Shown here piece after piece: positions 1 through 7,774 of a DNA stretch of 64,000 nt. The stretch's first letter is position 1, and the number at the start of each line of letters is the position of its first letter. A model generated the notes under the pieces. The model was not told the DNA's origin. It saw only the letters and a list, made by a program, of their open reading frames with translations, and did no database searches. The translations under genes were made by a program, and so were the position numbers. The stretch comes from Flavobacterium sp. CBA20B-1 (GTDB taxonomy: Bacteria > Bacteroidota > Bacteroidia > Flavobacteriales > Flavobacteriaceae), in contig NZ_CP092370.1 of the NCBI RefSeq assembly GCF_028473145.1, positions 558,001 through 622,000 of the forward strand, read 5' to 3'.

Positions 1-540
1 AATAATAACTCCTTTCGATGTAGAAGCATGCACAAACATGTTGTTTTGTAAATAAATTCCTACATGGTTTACAACGCCCGTGTTTCCAAACGAGAAGAAC
101 ACTAAATCGCCTTCTTTTAAATCTTTGGTGTATTTTCGTTTCACATTTGCAGCAATATCCTTTGAAACTCTTGGAAGTTGTAGATTATACACTTCTTTAT
201 ACAACAAATTGGTGAAACCCGAACAATCGACTCCTCTTTTGGAAATACCACCAAATTGATAAGGCGTGCCGTACCAATCAATAATAAATTGATACAGACT
301 TTTGTTTTTTAAACTACTCGTGCTAACGTCTAACAATGTGCTAATTTCTTCTAAACTAGCGGGTTTTGAAACAGTTTTATTGGTTTTTACAACTTCTTTT
401 TTATTGTTTTTTTCTTGGTTGTATTTATCGCGCCAATCTGTTTTTGATTTGCAGGAAAAGGCAGCCATCGTTAAAAAACAAATTAAGATGTATTTTGATA
501 TGAAAAAAACCGGAATGCTCCGGTTTTGTATGTTATTCAT
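1..540 (-). CDS. NlpC/P60 family peptidoglycan hydrolase lipoprotein (C-terminus cut by window edge)
   Basis: Reading the minus strand gives 180 open codons that run off the left edge. Residues 16-30 form a lipoprotein signal ending in the lipobox AFSC (Cys30), so the enzyme should be anchored in an envelope membrane. The C40 peptidase core follows: GVDCSGF carries the nucleophile Cys106, NHVGIYL the catalytic His159, and His171 lies in the FVHAS segment. Family members cleave peptide stems of peptidoglycan. The ATG at 540 overlaps the end of the DUF349 gene by 8 bases. The only other nearby ATG (468) would remove the signal peptide, so 540 is preferred. A hairpin sits inside the first codons (see the terminator at 503-527). 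Confidence 0.85.
   Translation of the reverse strand, partial: MNNIQNRSIPVFFISKYILICFLTMAAFSCKSKTDWRDKYNQEKNNKKEVVKTNKTVSKPASLEEISTLLDVSTSSLKNKSLYQFIIDWYGTPYQFGGISKRGVDCSGFTNLLYKEVYNLQLPRVSKDIAANVKRKYTKDLKEGDLVFFSFGNTGVVNHVGIYLQNNMFVHASTSKGVII
503..527 (-). terminator. Hairpin with T-tract after the DUF349 gene, inside the NlpC start region
   Basis: A perfect 9-bp inverted repeat (506-514 with 519-527, loop 4 nt) is followed on the minus strand by seven T residues. It has the form of an intrinsic terminator for the DUF349 gene. It also lies within the first codons of the NlpC/P60 gene, so it may attenuate read-through. Confidence 0.65.
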
Positions 541-2407
541 CATTTTTAGGGATGTTTTTTAATTGATCCAACTTCTCTTTCCAAAGATTCAATTCATCTT
601 TGTGGCGGTCAATGTTTTTATTGATTTCTTTTACCAGAGGATTATCTGCTTTTGCATTTGAAATAAATTGCACATTGTTTTCTAACTGAAAAATTTCCGA
701 ACGAATTTCTTCTATCTTTCGTTGCACAAAAATGGTTTCGTTTTGCAAGCGGCGGTTGTCGTTGTTTTCAATTAAATGCTCAATTTTATTGTTGAATTTC
801 ACCAATTCCGCTTCTTTTTTAGAAAGACTAAGTTTGTCAAACAAAGCGTCTAAAATTTTATTGAATTTGCCTTCAATATGTCTTCGGGTTTGTGGTACCA
901 CTCCTAAACTTTTCCAGTTTTCAATATGGGCTTTAATACCGTCTAAATCGGTTTTGTGATCGCCTGTCAACTGAAAATCTTTTAAACTTTCTAAATATTC
1001 TTTTTTCTTGTGAAAATTTTCCATTTCTGCTTCTATCTCCTTGCTGCGTTCGGCATGCAAACGATCAAAGTACGCATTACAGGTTTGTTTAAATTCTTTC
1101 CACAAGCTATCTGAAAACTTTCTTGGCACATGCCCAATGTGTTTCCATTCTTCTTGTATTTTTTTCATCAAAGGAGTAACCGTTTCAAAATCAGAACTTT
1201 CATTCAAAGCTTTTGCTTGTTCCACCAATGCTTGTTTTTTAGCAAGATTGTCTTGCTGTTCTTTCTTAATGTCTTTATAAAAATTATTTTTTAAAACATT
1301 AAAATTGCGTGTGGCATTTTTGAAAGCGGTCCAAGTTTCTTCACTTTGTTCAGCAGGAACTCTACCAGTATTAAAGAATTTTGTTCGCAATTCTTCGATT
1401 TCTTTAATGCCGTTTTGCCAATCGTTGTGTGAGTGGAACGATTTAGTCGCAATTTGTTCAATAGCAGCTATTAATTCCTTTTTTTGTTCTAAATTTTGTT
1501 CTTCACGTTGGCGAATTTCATTTTGCAACATTTCTCGTTTATTGTGCAATTCTTTTGTGATGTTGCTGAAATTATGCCAGATTTCTTCGCGGTATTCTTT
1601 TGCTACCGGTCCAATTTCTTCTTTCCAAACGCGGTGCAAAGTCTGCAATTCTCTAAAAGCTTTTCGAATGTCTTTTTCATGAATTAACAACGAAGCACGT
1701 TCTATTAATTTTTGTTTTTGTTCTAAATTGTTTTTAAAATCTAAATCACGTGCCTCACGGTCCATGTGCAATTGATCGTAAAAACGTTCCAAATGAAAAT
1801 GGAAATTATTCCAAACGTGGTTATAATTGTCTTTGGGAATAGAACCCGCATTGCGCCAACGTTCACGCAACTGATTAATATCTTTTAAAGCAGCATTATA
1901 GTTATCGGTGTTTTCTACTAAATCTTTTAATTCTTCGATAATTTGGTTGCGTTCTGCCAAATTTTTCTTTAATTGATCTTGTATCGATTTAAAATGTTTG
2001 TTGCGTTGGTCGCGGTAGTGGCTGTATAAAGAATCGAAATGATTTTTTGCCGGCAAATCATACTGAAAATCGGAAGCATAAGCATCTGGGTTTTCTTCTA
2101 AGAAAAGTGTTCTTTTTTCATCGATCACATCATGATATTTCTGTAAGAAACTACGTTTTATAGTTTCTACATGCTCGCGAATGGCAGTTACCTTTTCGTT
2201 TTTTAGCAAAAGATCCAATTGCTCGTTCAATGCTTCTAACGATAATTCATCGTAATCCAGTAAAGGAATATCGTTATTTTCGTTGATTGATGACGTTTCG
2301 CCGTCTTCTGCATTGGTAGAATTGATTTGATCCACAATGGTATTTGATTCATTTTCAGTTGTAAATCCGTCTGCTTCATGCAGGTTATCATTCTTTTCTT
2401 CTAACAT
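533..2407 (-). CDS. DUF349 domain-containing protein
   Basis: A protein of about 624 residues made of repeated helical units with regularly spaced Trp (motifs such as LWKEFKQ, ENWKSLG, EEWKHIG), which is the pattern of DUF349 repeats. The N-terminus is acidic and low-complexity, and a coiled-coil-rich C-terminus follows the repeats. The family is widespread in Bacteroidota; I know no firm biochemical role. The in-frame ATG at 2407 (MLEEKND) is chosen over an ATG eight codons upstream (2431), because flavobacterial homologues as I remember them begin this way. It lies downstream of aroE on the same strand with a gap of about 83 bases and may be cotranscribed with it. The gene ends at a T-tailed hairpin. 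Confidence 0.8.
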   Translation of the reverse strand: MLEEKNDNLHEADGFTTENESNTIVDQINSTNAEDGETSSINENNDIPLLDYDELSLEALNEQLDLLLKNEKVTAIREHVETIKRSFLQKYHDVIDEKRTLFLEENPDAYASDFQYDLPAKNHFDSLYSHYRDQRNKHFKSIQDQLKKNLAERNQIIEELKDLVENTDNYNAALKDINQLRERWRNAGSIPKDNYNHVWNNFHFHLERFYDQLHMDREARDLDFKNNLEQKQKLIERASLLIHEKDIRKAFRELQTLHRVWKEEIGPVAKEYREEIWHNFSNITKELHNKREMLQNEIRQREEQNLEQKKELIAAIEQIATKSFHSHNDWQNGIKEIEELRTKFFNTGRVPAEQSEETWTAFKNATRNFNVLKNNFYKDIKKEQQDNLAKKQALVEQAKALNESSDFETVTPLMKKIQEEWKHIGHVPRKFSDSLWKEFKQTCNAYFDRLHAERSKEIEAEMENFHKKKEYLESLKDFQLTGDHKTDLDGIKAHIENWKSLGVVPQTRRHIEGKFNKILDALFDKLSLSKKEAELVKFNNKIEHLIENNDNRRLQNETIFVQRKIEEIRSEIFQLENNVQFISNAKADNPLVKEINKNIDRHKDELNLWKEKLDQLKNIPKNDE

Positions 2408-2490
2408 TTTTCTAATGTTTAAGTTTAACAAAATTATTTTTGAAAGATAAATAATTAATTATAATTAACAAATACTTTTTGAAAAAACAA

Positions 2491-3207
2491 TCAACTGTTC
2501 CAAATTTTCCAAGCTTCTTCTGCTTGAATTTGCAGCATTTCCCATCCATTTTTTATGGTTGCACCTTGTTTTTTACAATTTTTTAGAAATAATGTTTCCG
2601 CCGGATTGTACACTAAATCGTAAGCTAAATGGTTGTTTGTTAATAATTTATAAGGAATTTTCGGAGCGGTTTCGGTATTTGGAAAAGTACCCAAAGGCGT
2701 ACAGTTGATAATAATTTTGTGATTCTGTATGATATCTTCCGATAAATCGTTGTAAGTTGTTTTTCCGCTTCTCGATACTAATAATGTTTCAATTTGCAAT
2801 TGTTCTAAAGCGTAAATTACTGCTTTGCTTGCACCGCCTGTTCCTAAAATTAATGCTTTCGTATGATGTACTTCTAATAAAGTTGCTATTGATTTTTTAA
2901 AGCCGATCCAATCTGTATTGTAACCAATTTTTTTTTCGTTTTCGATTTTTATGGTGTTAACGGCACCTATTTTCTCCGCATGTATATCTAGCTCATCTAA
3001 ATACGGAATGATTGCTTCTTTGTAAGGAATGGTAACATTAAAGCCTTGATATTTATCTTTAAATAAAAGATTTAACTCTGATAAGTTATCTATATCAAAA
3101 TTAATGTATTGCGTGTTTAAAATACTTTCTTTGTTAAACTTATTGTTGAAGTAATTTCTCGAAAAAGAATAGCTGATGTTTTTGCCTATTAAGCCGTATG
3201 TTTTCAT
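2491..3207 (-). CDS. aroE: Shikimate dehydrogenase
   Basis: Reduces 3-dehydroshikimate to shikimate with NADPH in the cytoplasmic chorismate pathway. The 238-residue length is somewhat shorter than the classical 270 but usual for Bacteroidota. Visible signatures are the substrate-binding SYSFS near residue 12, the catalytic Lys63 in NVTIPYKEA, Asp99 in YNTDWIGF, the nucleotide-binding GTGGASKA (122-129) and NCTPLGTFPN. The start is a single clear ATG with KTYGLIGKNISYS. The DUF349 gene follows on the same strand, and the TPR gene precedes it across a 169-base gap containing a palindrome. Confidence 0.95.
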   Translation of the reverse strand: MKTYGLIGKNISYSFSRNYFNNKFNKESILNTQYINFDIDNLSELNLLFKDKYQGFNVTIPYKEAIIPYLDELDIHAEKIGAVNTIKIENEKKIGYNTDWIGFKKSIATLLEVHHTKALILGTGGASKAVIYALEQLQIETLLVSRSGKTTYNDLSEDIIQNHKIIINCTPLGTFPNTETAPKIPYKLLTNNHLAYDLVYNPAETLFLKNCKKQGATIKNGWEMLQIQAEEAWKIWNS

Positions 3208-3329
3208 AGAAATTAGTTAAAAAAGTAAACCAAGTAATTTTTATATTGTAGAGTTAATTGTAATGCTTCTGAGAATTTATATAGACGAAAAATGGTCTTA
3301 TTATTTTATCCATAGAAGTTTTTTAAATA

Positions 3330-3359
3330 CCTACAAGGTTTGAAAACAGACCTTGCAGG
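3330..3359. repeat. Short imperfect palindrome in the TPR-aroE gap
   Basis: The 10-base arms CCTACAAGGT (3330-3339) and ACCTTGCAGG (3350-3359) are inverted copies with one mismatch around a 10-base loop. From memory, similar CCTRCAAGGT palindromes recur between genes in flavobacterial genomes. Only one copy is visible here, and no T-tract follows it. Confidence 0.5.
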
Positions 3360-3376
3360 AATTTAAAAAATGAATA

Positions 3377-4774
3377 TTATTCTTGATTAAAATTTTGAAT
3401 ATAAGCTTGTACTTGCTCATGTTCCCAAACCGTTGGAAAAAGATCTTGTAACAATGTTCGGTTTTTATAATTTAATGCCAATGCATTGGTTAAATGATAC
3501 AATGCTTTTTCGGTTTGATCTGTCAACATATATAAACCCACCAAACGATATTCAATTTCGTATTCGTCATTAAAAATATCGCGTGCTTTTAGTAATTTTT
3601 GTATAGCATCGTTATTATTTTCTAGCAATCGCAAAGTATCGCTCCAAAAAAGCCACGTGTCTAAAAAGGCATCGCCGTGTTCAATTGCTTTTCTAAAACC
3701 CAATTCGGCTTCTTCCAAAAACAATAAATCTTTATTAATGATTGCAAATCGGCGCCAATACAAATAATTGTGCTCATCGATTCCCAATGCTTTATTTACA
3801 AATTGTAAGGCTTTTTTAAAATCGTTTTTTTTCAGGTATAAATCTGCAATAGCAATCCACGATTTATCCATTAAAGGATCTTCATGTACCGATTTCAAAT
3901 AATATTTTAATGCTTTATCTAAATTCTTTAGTTGCTCATAACAAGCGCCAATTCTGCGATATACATACGATGATGGATCTTCAATTTGCAATACATCTTT
4001 GTAGCAGTTAATTGCTTGTTGATACATTTTCAATTTTTCATAAGCTTTACCTTTTTCAATATAAGCGCCTGTAAATTTTTCATCGATAATACAAGCAAAA
4101 TCAAAAGCTTCAATGGCTTTTCTATAATCTTTTGTGATATAGAATTGGCGTCCTAATTGATGCCAAGCAACTTCTGAATAAGGGCTGTGGTCTATGAATT
4201 CTTCTAAGAACTCAATGGCTTCTTTGTTGTTGTCTAAAAAATCGTAACAATACACCACATTATAAAGTGCTGTTTGGTCTTCCACATCGTGTTCCAAGCA
4301 TTTTATAAAGGCGTCTTTTGCCTGCACAATTTCATCGATATATAAATATTCCATTCCCAAAAGCGAATACACATCGGCAAAATCATCTGTATATTGCAAA
4401 GCAATGTTTAAACACTCAATGGCCTTTTGATGGCTACCTTGTTTTGAAAAAATGGTTGCTCGTTGAATATACACTTCATCATTTCGCGGATCAATAGCTT
4501 GTATCTCGTTAAGCAGTTTTTCGGCTTTGTCTAATTTATCTTCAAAAACCAAAAGCTCTACTTGAACCAATTTCAGTCCGATAGAGTTGGGGTGTTGCTC
4601 CAAACCCAGCTTTAGTGCCTTTTTAGAAAGGTTTACTTTCCCTGAATCTAAATAGTGCAGTATAATGTTTTCAAATTCTTCTGAATCGAAAAAACAAACT
4701 TTATTTGTTTTAAGCATATTCTCGAATTTTGAAATAGACATTCTAAAAAAATCTTCTTCGTCGTTTGTAAACAT
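3377..4774 (-). CDS. Tetratricopeptide repeat protein
   Basis: A 465-residue cytoplasmic protein (no signal peptide) built almost entirely of TPR units, for example KALKLGLEQHPN, KAIECLNIALQYTDD, KAIEAFDFACIIDEK and KALKYYLKSVHEDP, spaced about 34 residues apart. TPR solenoids bind other proteins; the partner is unknown. Homologues are conserved in Flavobacteriia next to this aminotransferase and aroE, which suggests a housekeeping role. The start MFTNDEEDFFRMSISKFE is kept; an internal ATG twelve codons in is an alternative. The gap to the upstream aminotransferase is 80 bases. Confidence 0.85.
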   Translation of the reverse strand: MFTNDEEDFFRMSISKFENMLKTNKVCFFDSEEFENIILHYLDSGKVNLSKKALKLGLEQHPNSIGLKLVQVELLVFEDKLDKAEKLLNEIQAIDPRNDEVYIQRATIFSKQGSHQKAIECLNIALQYTDDFADVYSLLGMEYLYIDEIVQAKDAFIKCLEHDVEDQTALYNVVYCYDFLDNNKEAIEFLEEFIDHSPYSEVAWHQLGRQFYITKDYRKAIEAFDFACIIDEKFTGAYIEKGKAYEKLKMYQQAINCYKDVLQIEDPSSYVYRRIGACYEQLKNLDKALKYYLKSVHEDPLMDKSWIAIADLYLKKNDFKKALQFVNKALGIDEHNYLYWRRFAIINKDLLFLEEAELGFRKAIEHGDAFLDTWLFWSDTLRLLENNNDAIQKLLKARDIFNDEYEIEYRLVGLYMLTDQTEKALYHLTNALALNYKNRTLLQDLFPTVWEHEQVQAYIQNFNQE

Positions 4775-4854
4775 AATCGACCTTTCTTTTTATTAAATAT
4801 AGTTCATTTTATGCAGTTTTTTTGCTTTTAAAAACTATATTATTAACATTTTAA

Positions 4855-6045
4855 TTAACAAAATTCGGCTTGAACTTCGTTTAACGCATCCAATAGCAAC
4901 GCACAACCTTCTTTAATTTCTTCTTCAGAAATGGTTAACGGCGGTGTGATGCGGATGGCTTTCCCTTCAAACATCAACCAAAATAATACCAAACCTTTGT
5001 CTTTGCATTTTAAAATTACGCGATTGGTGATTTCTTCAGAGGGTGTCATGGGTGCCAACATTAATCCTTTTCCGTGAATTTCAGTGATTAGTGGGTGTTT
5101 TAATAAGCTTCGGAACAATTGTTCTTTCACTAAAGTTTTTGCCATTAAATCGGTTTCAAGCAACTCTTGCAGCGTAGCCAAGCAGGCTGCCGCAATGACA
5201 GGGTGTCCGCCAAAAGTGGTAATATGCCCACATTTAGGATCGCTTGCCAATAAATCCATAAGTTTTTCATTGGCTGTGAATGCACCAACGGGCATGCCGC
5301 CGCCCATTCCTTTGCCCATAACTACAATGTCGGGTATGATGTTATAGTTTTGAAAACCAAACAGTTTGCCTGTTCTACCAAATCCCGGTTGAATTTCGTC
5401 TAAAATTAGTAAAGTTCCGGTTTCGTCACAGCGTTTTCGCACCTTTACTAAATAATTATTTTCTGGAGTGATGAATCCGGCGCTTCCTTGAATGGTTTCT
5501 AAAACCACCGCAGCCGTTTGGTTGGTGATTTGTTTTAAATCGACTTCGTTATTAAAGGTGATGAAATCTACATGGGGCAACAGCGGGCGGAAAGCTCTTT
5601 TGCGTTCTTCGTTCCCCAAGATACTCATCGCACCTTGTGTATTGCCGTGATAGGCATTGTTGCACGATATAATCTGTGTTCTGCCAGTGGCACGTTTTGC
5701 CAATTTTAACGCGCCTTCAATAGCTTCGGTTCCTGAATTGACCAAATAGGTTTTGTTGAGCGATGCGGGAAGCTGTGCTGCTAACAGTTTGCAAAAATCA
5801 ACTGCAGGTTTTTGAATGTATTCGCCATAAACCATCACATGTAAATAATGATCTACTTGGTTTTTTATTGCTTGAACCACACGCGGATGCTGATGTCCTA
5901 AGGTGCAAGCCGATACACCGGCAACAAAATCTAAATGTTTTTTGCCATCGGTGGTATAAATGTAACTGCCTTTGGCACTGCTAATTTCTAGTGCTAGCGG
6001 ATGCTCAGTAGTTTGTGCTTGGTACTTAAAAAAATCTTGCTTCAT
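4855..6045 (-). CDS. Class-III PLP-dependent aminotransferase (acetylornithine/ornithine-type)
   Basis: A fold-type I, class-III aminotransferase of 396 residues that transfers an amino group using pyridoxal phosphate. Signatures are NSGTEA (103-108, phosphate loop), the PLP-ring Asp in LILDEIQPGFGRTG (Asp216) and the Schiff-base Lys245 in VVMGKGMGGGMP. The exact substrate cannot be read from sequence. No arginine-biosynthesis genes lie nearby, so argD or rocD would be over-calling. Its ATG directly abuts the stop codon of the OstA-like gene, so the two are surely one transcript. Gene order with OstA and the TPR gene is typical for flavobacteria. Confidence 0.88.
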   Translation of the reverse strand: MKQDFFKYQAQTTEHPLALEISSAKGSYIYTTDGKKHLDFVAGVSACTLGHQHPRVVQAIKNQVDHYLHVMVYGEYIQKPAVDFCKLLAAQLPASLNKTYLVNSGTEAIEGALKLAKRATGRTQIISCNNAYHGNTQGAMSILGNEERKRAFRPLLPHVDFITFNNEVDLKQITNQTAAVVLETIQGSAGFITPENNYLVKVRKRCDETGTLLILDEIQPGFGRTGKLFGFQNYNIIPDIVVMGKGMGGGMPVGAFTANEKLMDLLASDPKCGHITTFGGHPVIAAACLATLQELLETDLMAKTLVKEQLFRSLLKHPLITEIHGKGLMLAPMTPSEEITNRVILKCKDKGLVLFWLMFEGKAIRITPPLTISEEEIKEGCALLLDALNEVQAEFC

Positions 6046-7707
6046 TTATTCCTTTCGGTTTTTAATCACATTTGGTGCTTTTGCTTTTCGCTTAAAATTC
6101 AAGGTTTTTTCTTGAATTTCCATAGGTTTTTCGCTTATTTTTTCGTTCTGTTTAATTTCTTGCTCGGCTTTATCGTCGTGCTTCAATTCTTCCTCGCTAA
6201 AGAGTGCATCTACGCTGTACATTCGTTCATCGCCCCGCCAATTAAAACCTGCTAATTTTCGGGCATTCTCTGGAAATTGCTCGGGTGGGTAAGTGGTTCC
6301 TTCTGGATTAATCATTCGGGTGGCAGTTGTGATTTTGTTTTCTTCTAATTCTAAAACAATTTTGCTACAAATGCCTTTATCAATTCCTTTCAAAACTTGC
6401 TCATCATATACATAATAAATCATTTCTGCATTTTGAACCAAATCAATCTGCCGAATTTTATCATCGATAAATTTTCCATACATATTAATTCCTTTGGCCT
6501 GGTTATAGCCTGATCCTAAGGTATCTTTCTGAATCACAAAGGCGTTGTTTAGTACTTTTAAGGAATCTAATTTTTCGGTTTGCACATTGTTTATCAAATG
6601 AATCACATCGCCAGTTAACTGACTTTCACCATTGAATAAGACAGGTTTTCGAATTAATTGCAAAAGTCCAATTTTTTGATCGTAATGCAATGAATCTGCT
6701 TTTCCGCTCATGTCGGGTGTGCGATACATATGTGCATTGGGATAACCTTTTATCACACGTTGTTTATCAGGTCCCACAATTTGTAAATTTTTTGCATGAA
6801 AATAGGTGGTATCTTTTGGCGTATAATAGGTTATGAGGGGTTTTTTAGTCATGTAAAGTGAATCGTTTGCCCGAAAAACTTCAGCAAAATGGCTTGTTGC
6901 AACAGTATTGTTAATAGTATCGGTAACTTTTACATTATTGATTCCTTTGGCATACGAACGTTTTTCATCATAAAACATTTCATCAGCTTCAATACGCTTG
7001 TTGTCATAAAGAATAAACGATTTTTCAATCATTTTTCCTTCGTTTAATCGGGTGTCGTAAAAACCATTTTCGGTGTAGATATGATTTCCTTTATTATCAA
7101 TCGTGGAAGGACCAAACAAATAGGCATGACCCGAATCTTCGTAATAGTCTAAATGGTTCGATTTTACCACATTTTCAGGATTGGTAATCACTACTTGCGT
7201 TCTAAACTCATATTTTAATTCCCGTGTGTAGTATTTTCCGGTTTTCGATTTTAAGGTATTTTGTTTGTTGGTAATGGTTGCGTGATCGTTGTAATAGGCA
7301 ATTCCCGTGTTTCGGTCGTAATATACTTTTTCTGATTTTAAAGACGAATCTGGCGAAGTCATTACTACATTTCCCGAAGCATACGCAATTTTTTGCATAC
7401 CATTATATTCGGCATATTTGCTGTTCAATTGCAAAGTGTCGTCTTGAACAATTCGTACATTTCCAAACAGTTTTGCGTAATTTTCTTTTTCAAAAAAATA
7501 GGCTTTATTGCAGTAAATATACATACTGTCGTGTTGCATTTGAACATTACCTGTAAGAATTTTGGCACCGGGAACTTCATATTCGTTCACATCGGTAAAA
7601 TCGGCTGCCAACAGTCGTATAATTTTACCACTTGTTTCGGTTGTTTGTGCATGCAATGACAGGCTGCAAACCAAAATAAAAAGTAGGTTTAAAAAAACGT
7701 TTTTCAA
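6046..7707 (-). CDS. OstA-like (LptA/LptD N-terminal domain) periplasmic protein
   Basis: A 553-residue exported protein with signal peptide MKNVFLNLLFILVCSLSLHA and cleavage before QTTETS. The first half shows the OstA/LptA pattern of repeating beta strands (GNVQMQHDS, GNVRIVQDD, GNVVMTSPDSS, each followed by an aromatic-rich strand), which forms the LPS-binding beta-jellyroll. The C-terminus is charged and low-complexity with many Lys and Glu. Family knowledge supports a role in lipopolysaccharide transport across the periplasm. It is the first gene of the operon with the aminotransferase, with a promoter-like site just upstream. Confidence 0.85.
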   Translation of the reverse strand: MKNVFLNLLFILVCSLSLHAQTTETSGKIIRLLAADFTDVNEYEVPGAKILTGNVQMQHDSMYIYCNKAYFFEKENYAKLFGNVRIVQDDTLQLNSKYAEYNGMQKIAYASGNVVMTSPDSSLKSEKVYYDRNTGIAYYNDHATITNKQNTLKSKTGKYYTRELKYEFRTQVVITNPENVVKSNHLDYYEDSGHAYLFGPSTIDNKGNHIYTENGFYDTRLNEGKMIEKSFILYDNKRIEADEMFYDEKRSYAKGINNVKVTDTINNTVATSHFAEVFRANDSLYMTKKPLITYYTPKDTTYFHAKNLQIVGPDKQRVIKGYPNAHMYRTPDMSGKADSLHYDQKIGLLQLIRKPVLFNGESQLTGDVIHLINNVQTEKLDSLKVLNNAFVIQKDTLGSGYNQAKGINMYGKFIDDKIRQIDLVQNAEMIYYVYDEQVLKGIDKGICSKIVLELEENKITTATRMINPEGTTYPPEQFPENARKLAGFNWRGDERMYSVDALFSEEELKHDDKAEQEIKQNEKISEKPMEIQEKTLNFKRKAKAPNVIKNRKE

Positions 7708-7723
7708 TTGAGATTATTTTTTT

Positions 7724-7731
7724 CAAAATTA
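7724..7731 (-). promoter_or_regulatory. -7 promoter box for the OstA-aminotransferase operon
   Basis: On the minus strand TAATTTTG matches the Bacteroidota -7 consensus TAnnTTTG, 16 bases before the OstA ATG. A weak TTTA lies about 23 bases further upstream as a possible -33 element. Confidence 0.45.
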
Positions 7732-7774
7732 CGCATTTTAAGCGATATCTTCACTAAACTTTTGTTAATGGATT

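Noticed and set aside
302..562. Plus-strand reading of 86 codons at the left edge
   Set aside because: It lies opposite the NlpC/P60 lipoprotein, whose lipobox and C40 catalytic motifs are clear; the plus-strand product has no recognisable features.
1305..1682. 125-codon plus-strand reading inside the DUF349 gene
   Set aside because: It is antisense to well-conserved DUF349 repeats and Cys/Phe/Ser-rich as expected of a shadow frame.
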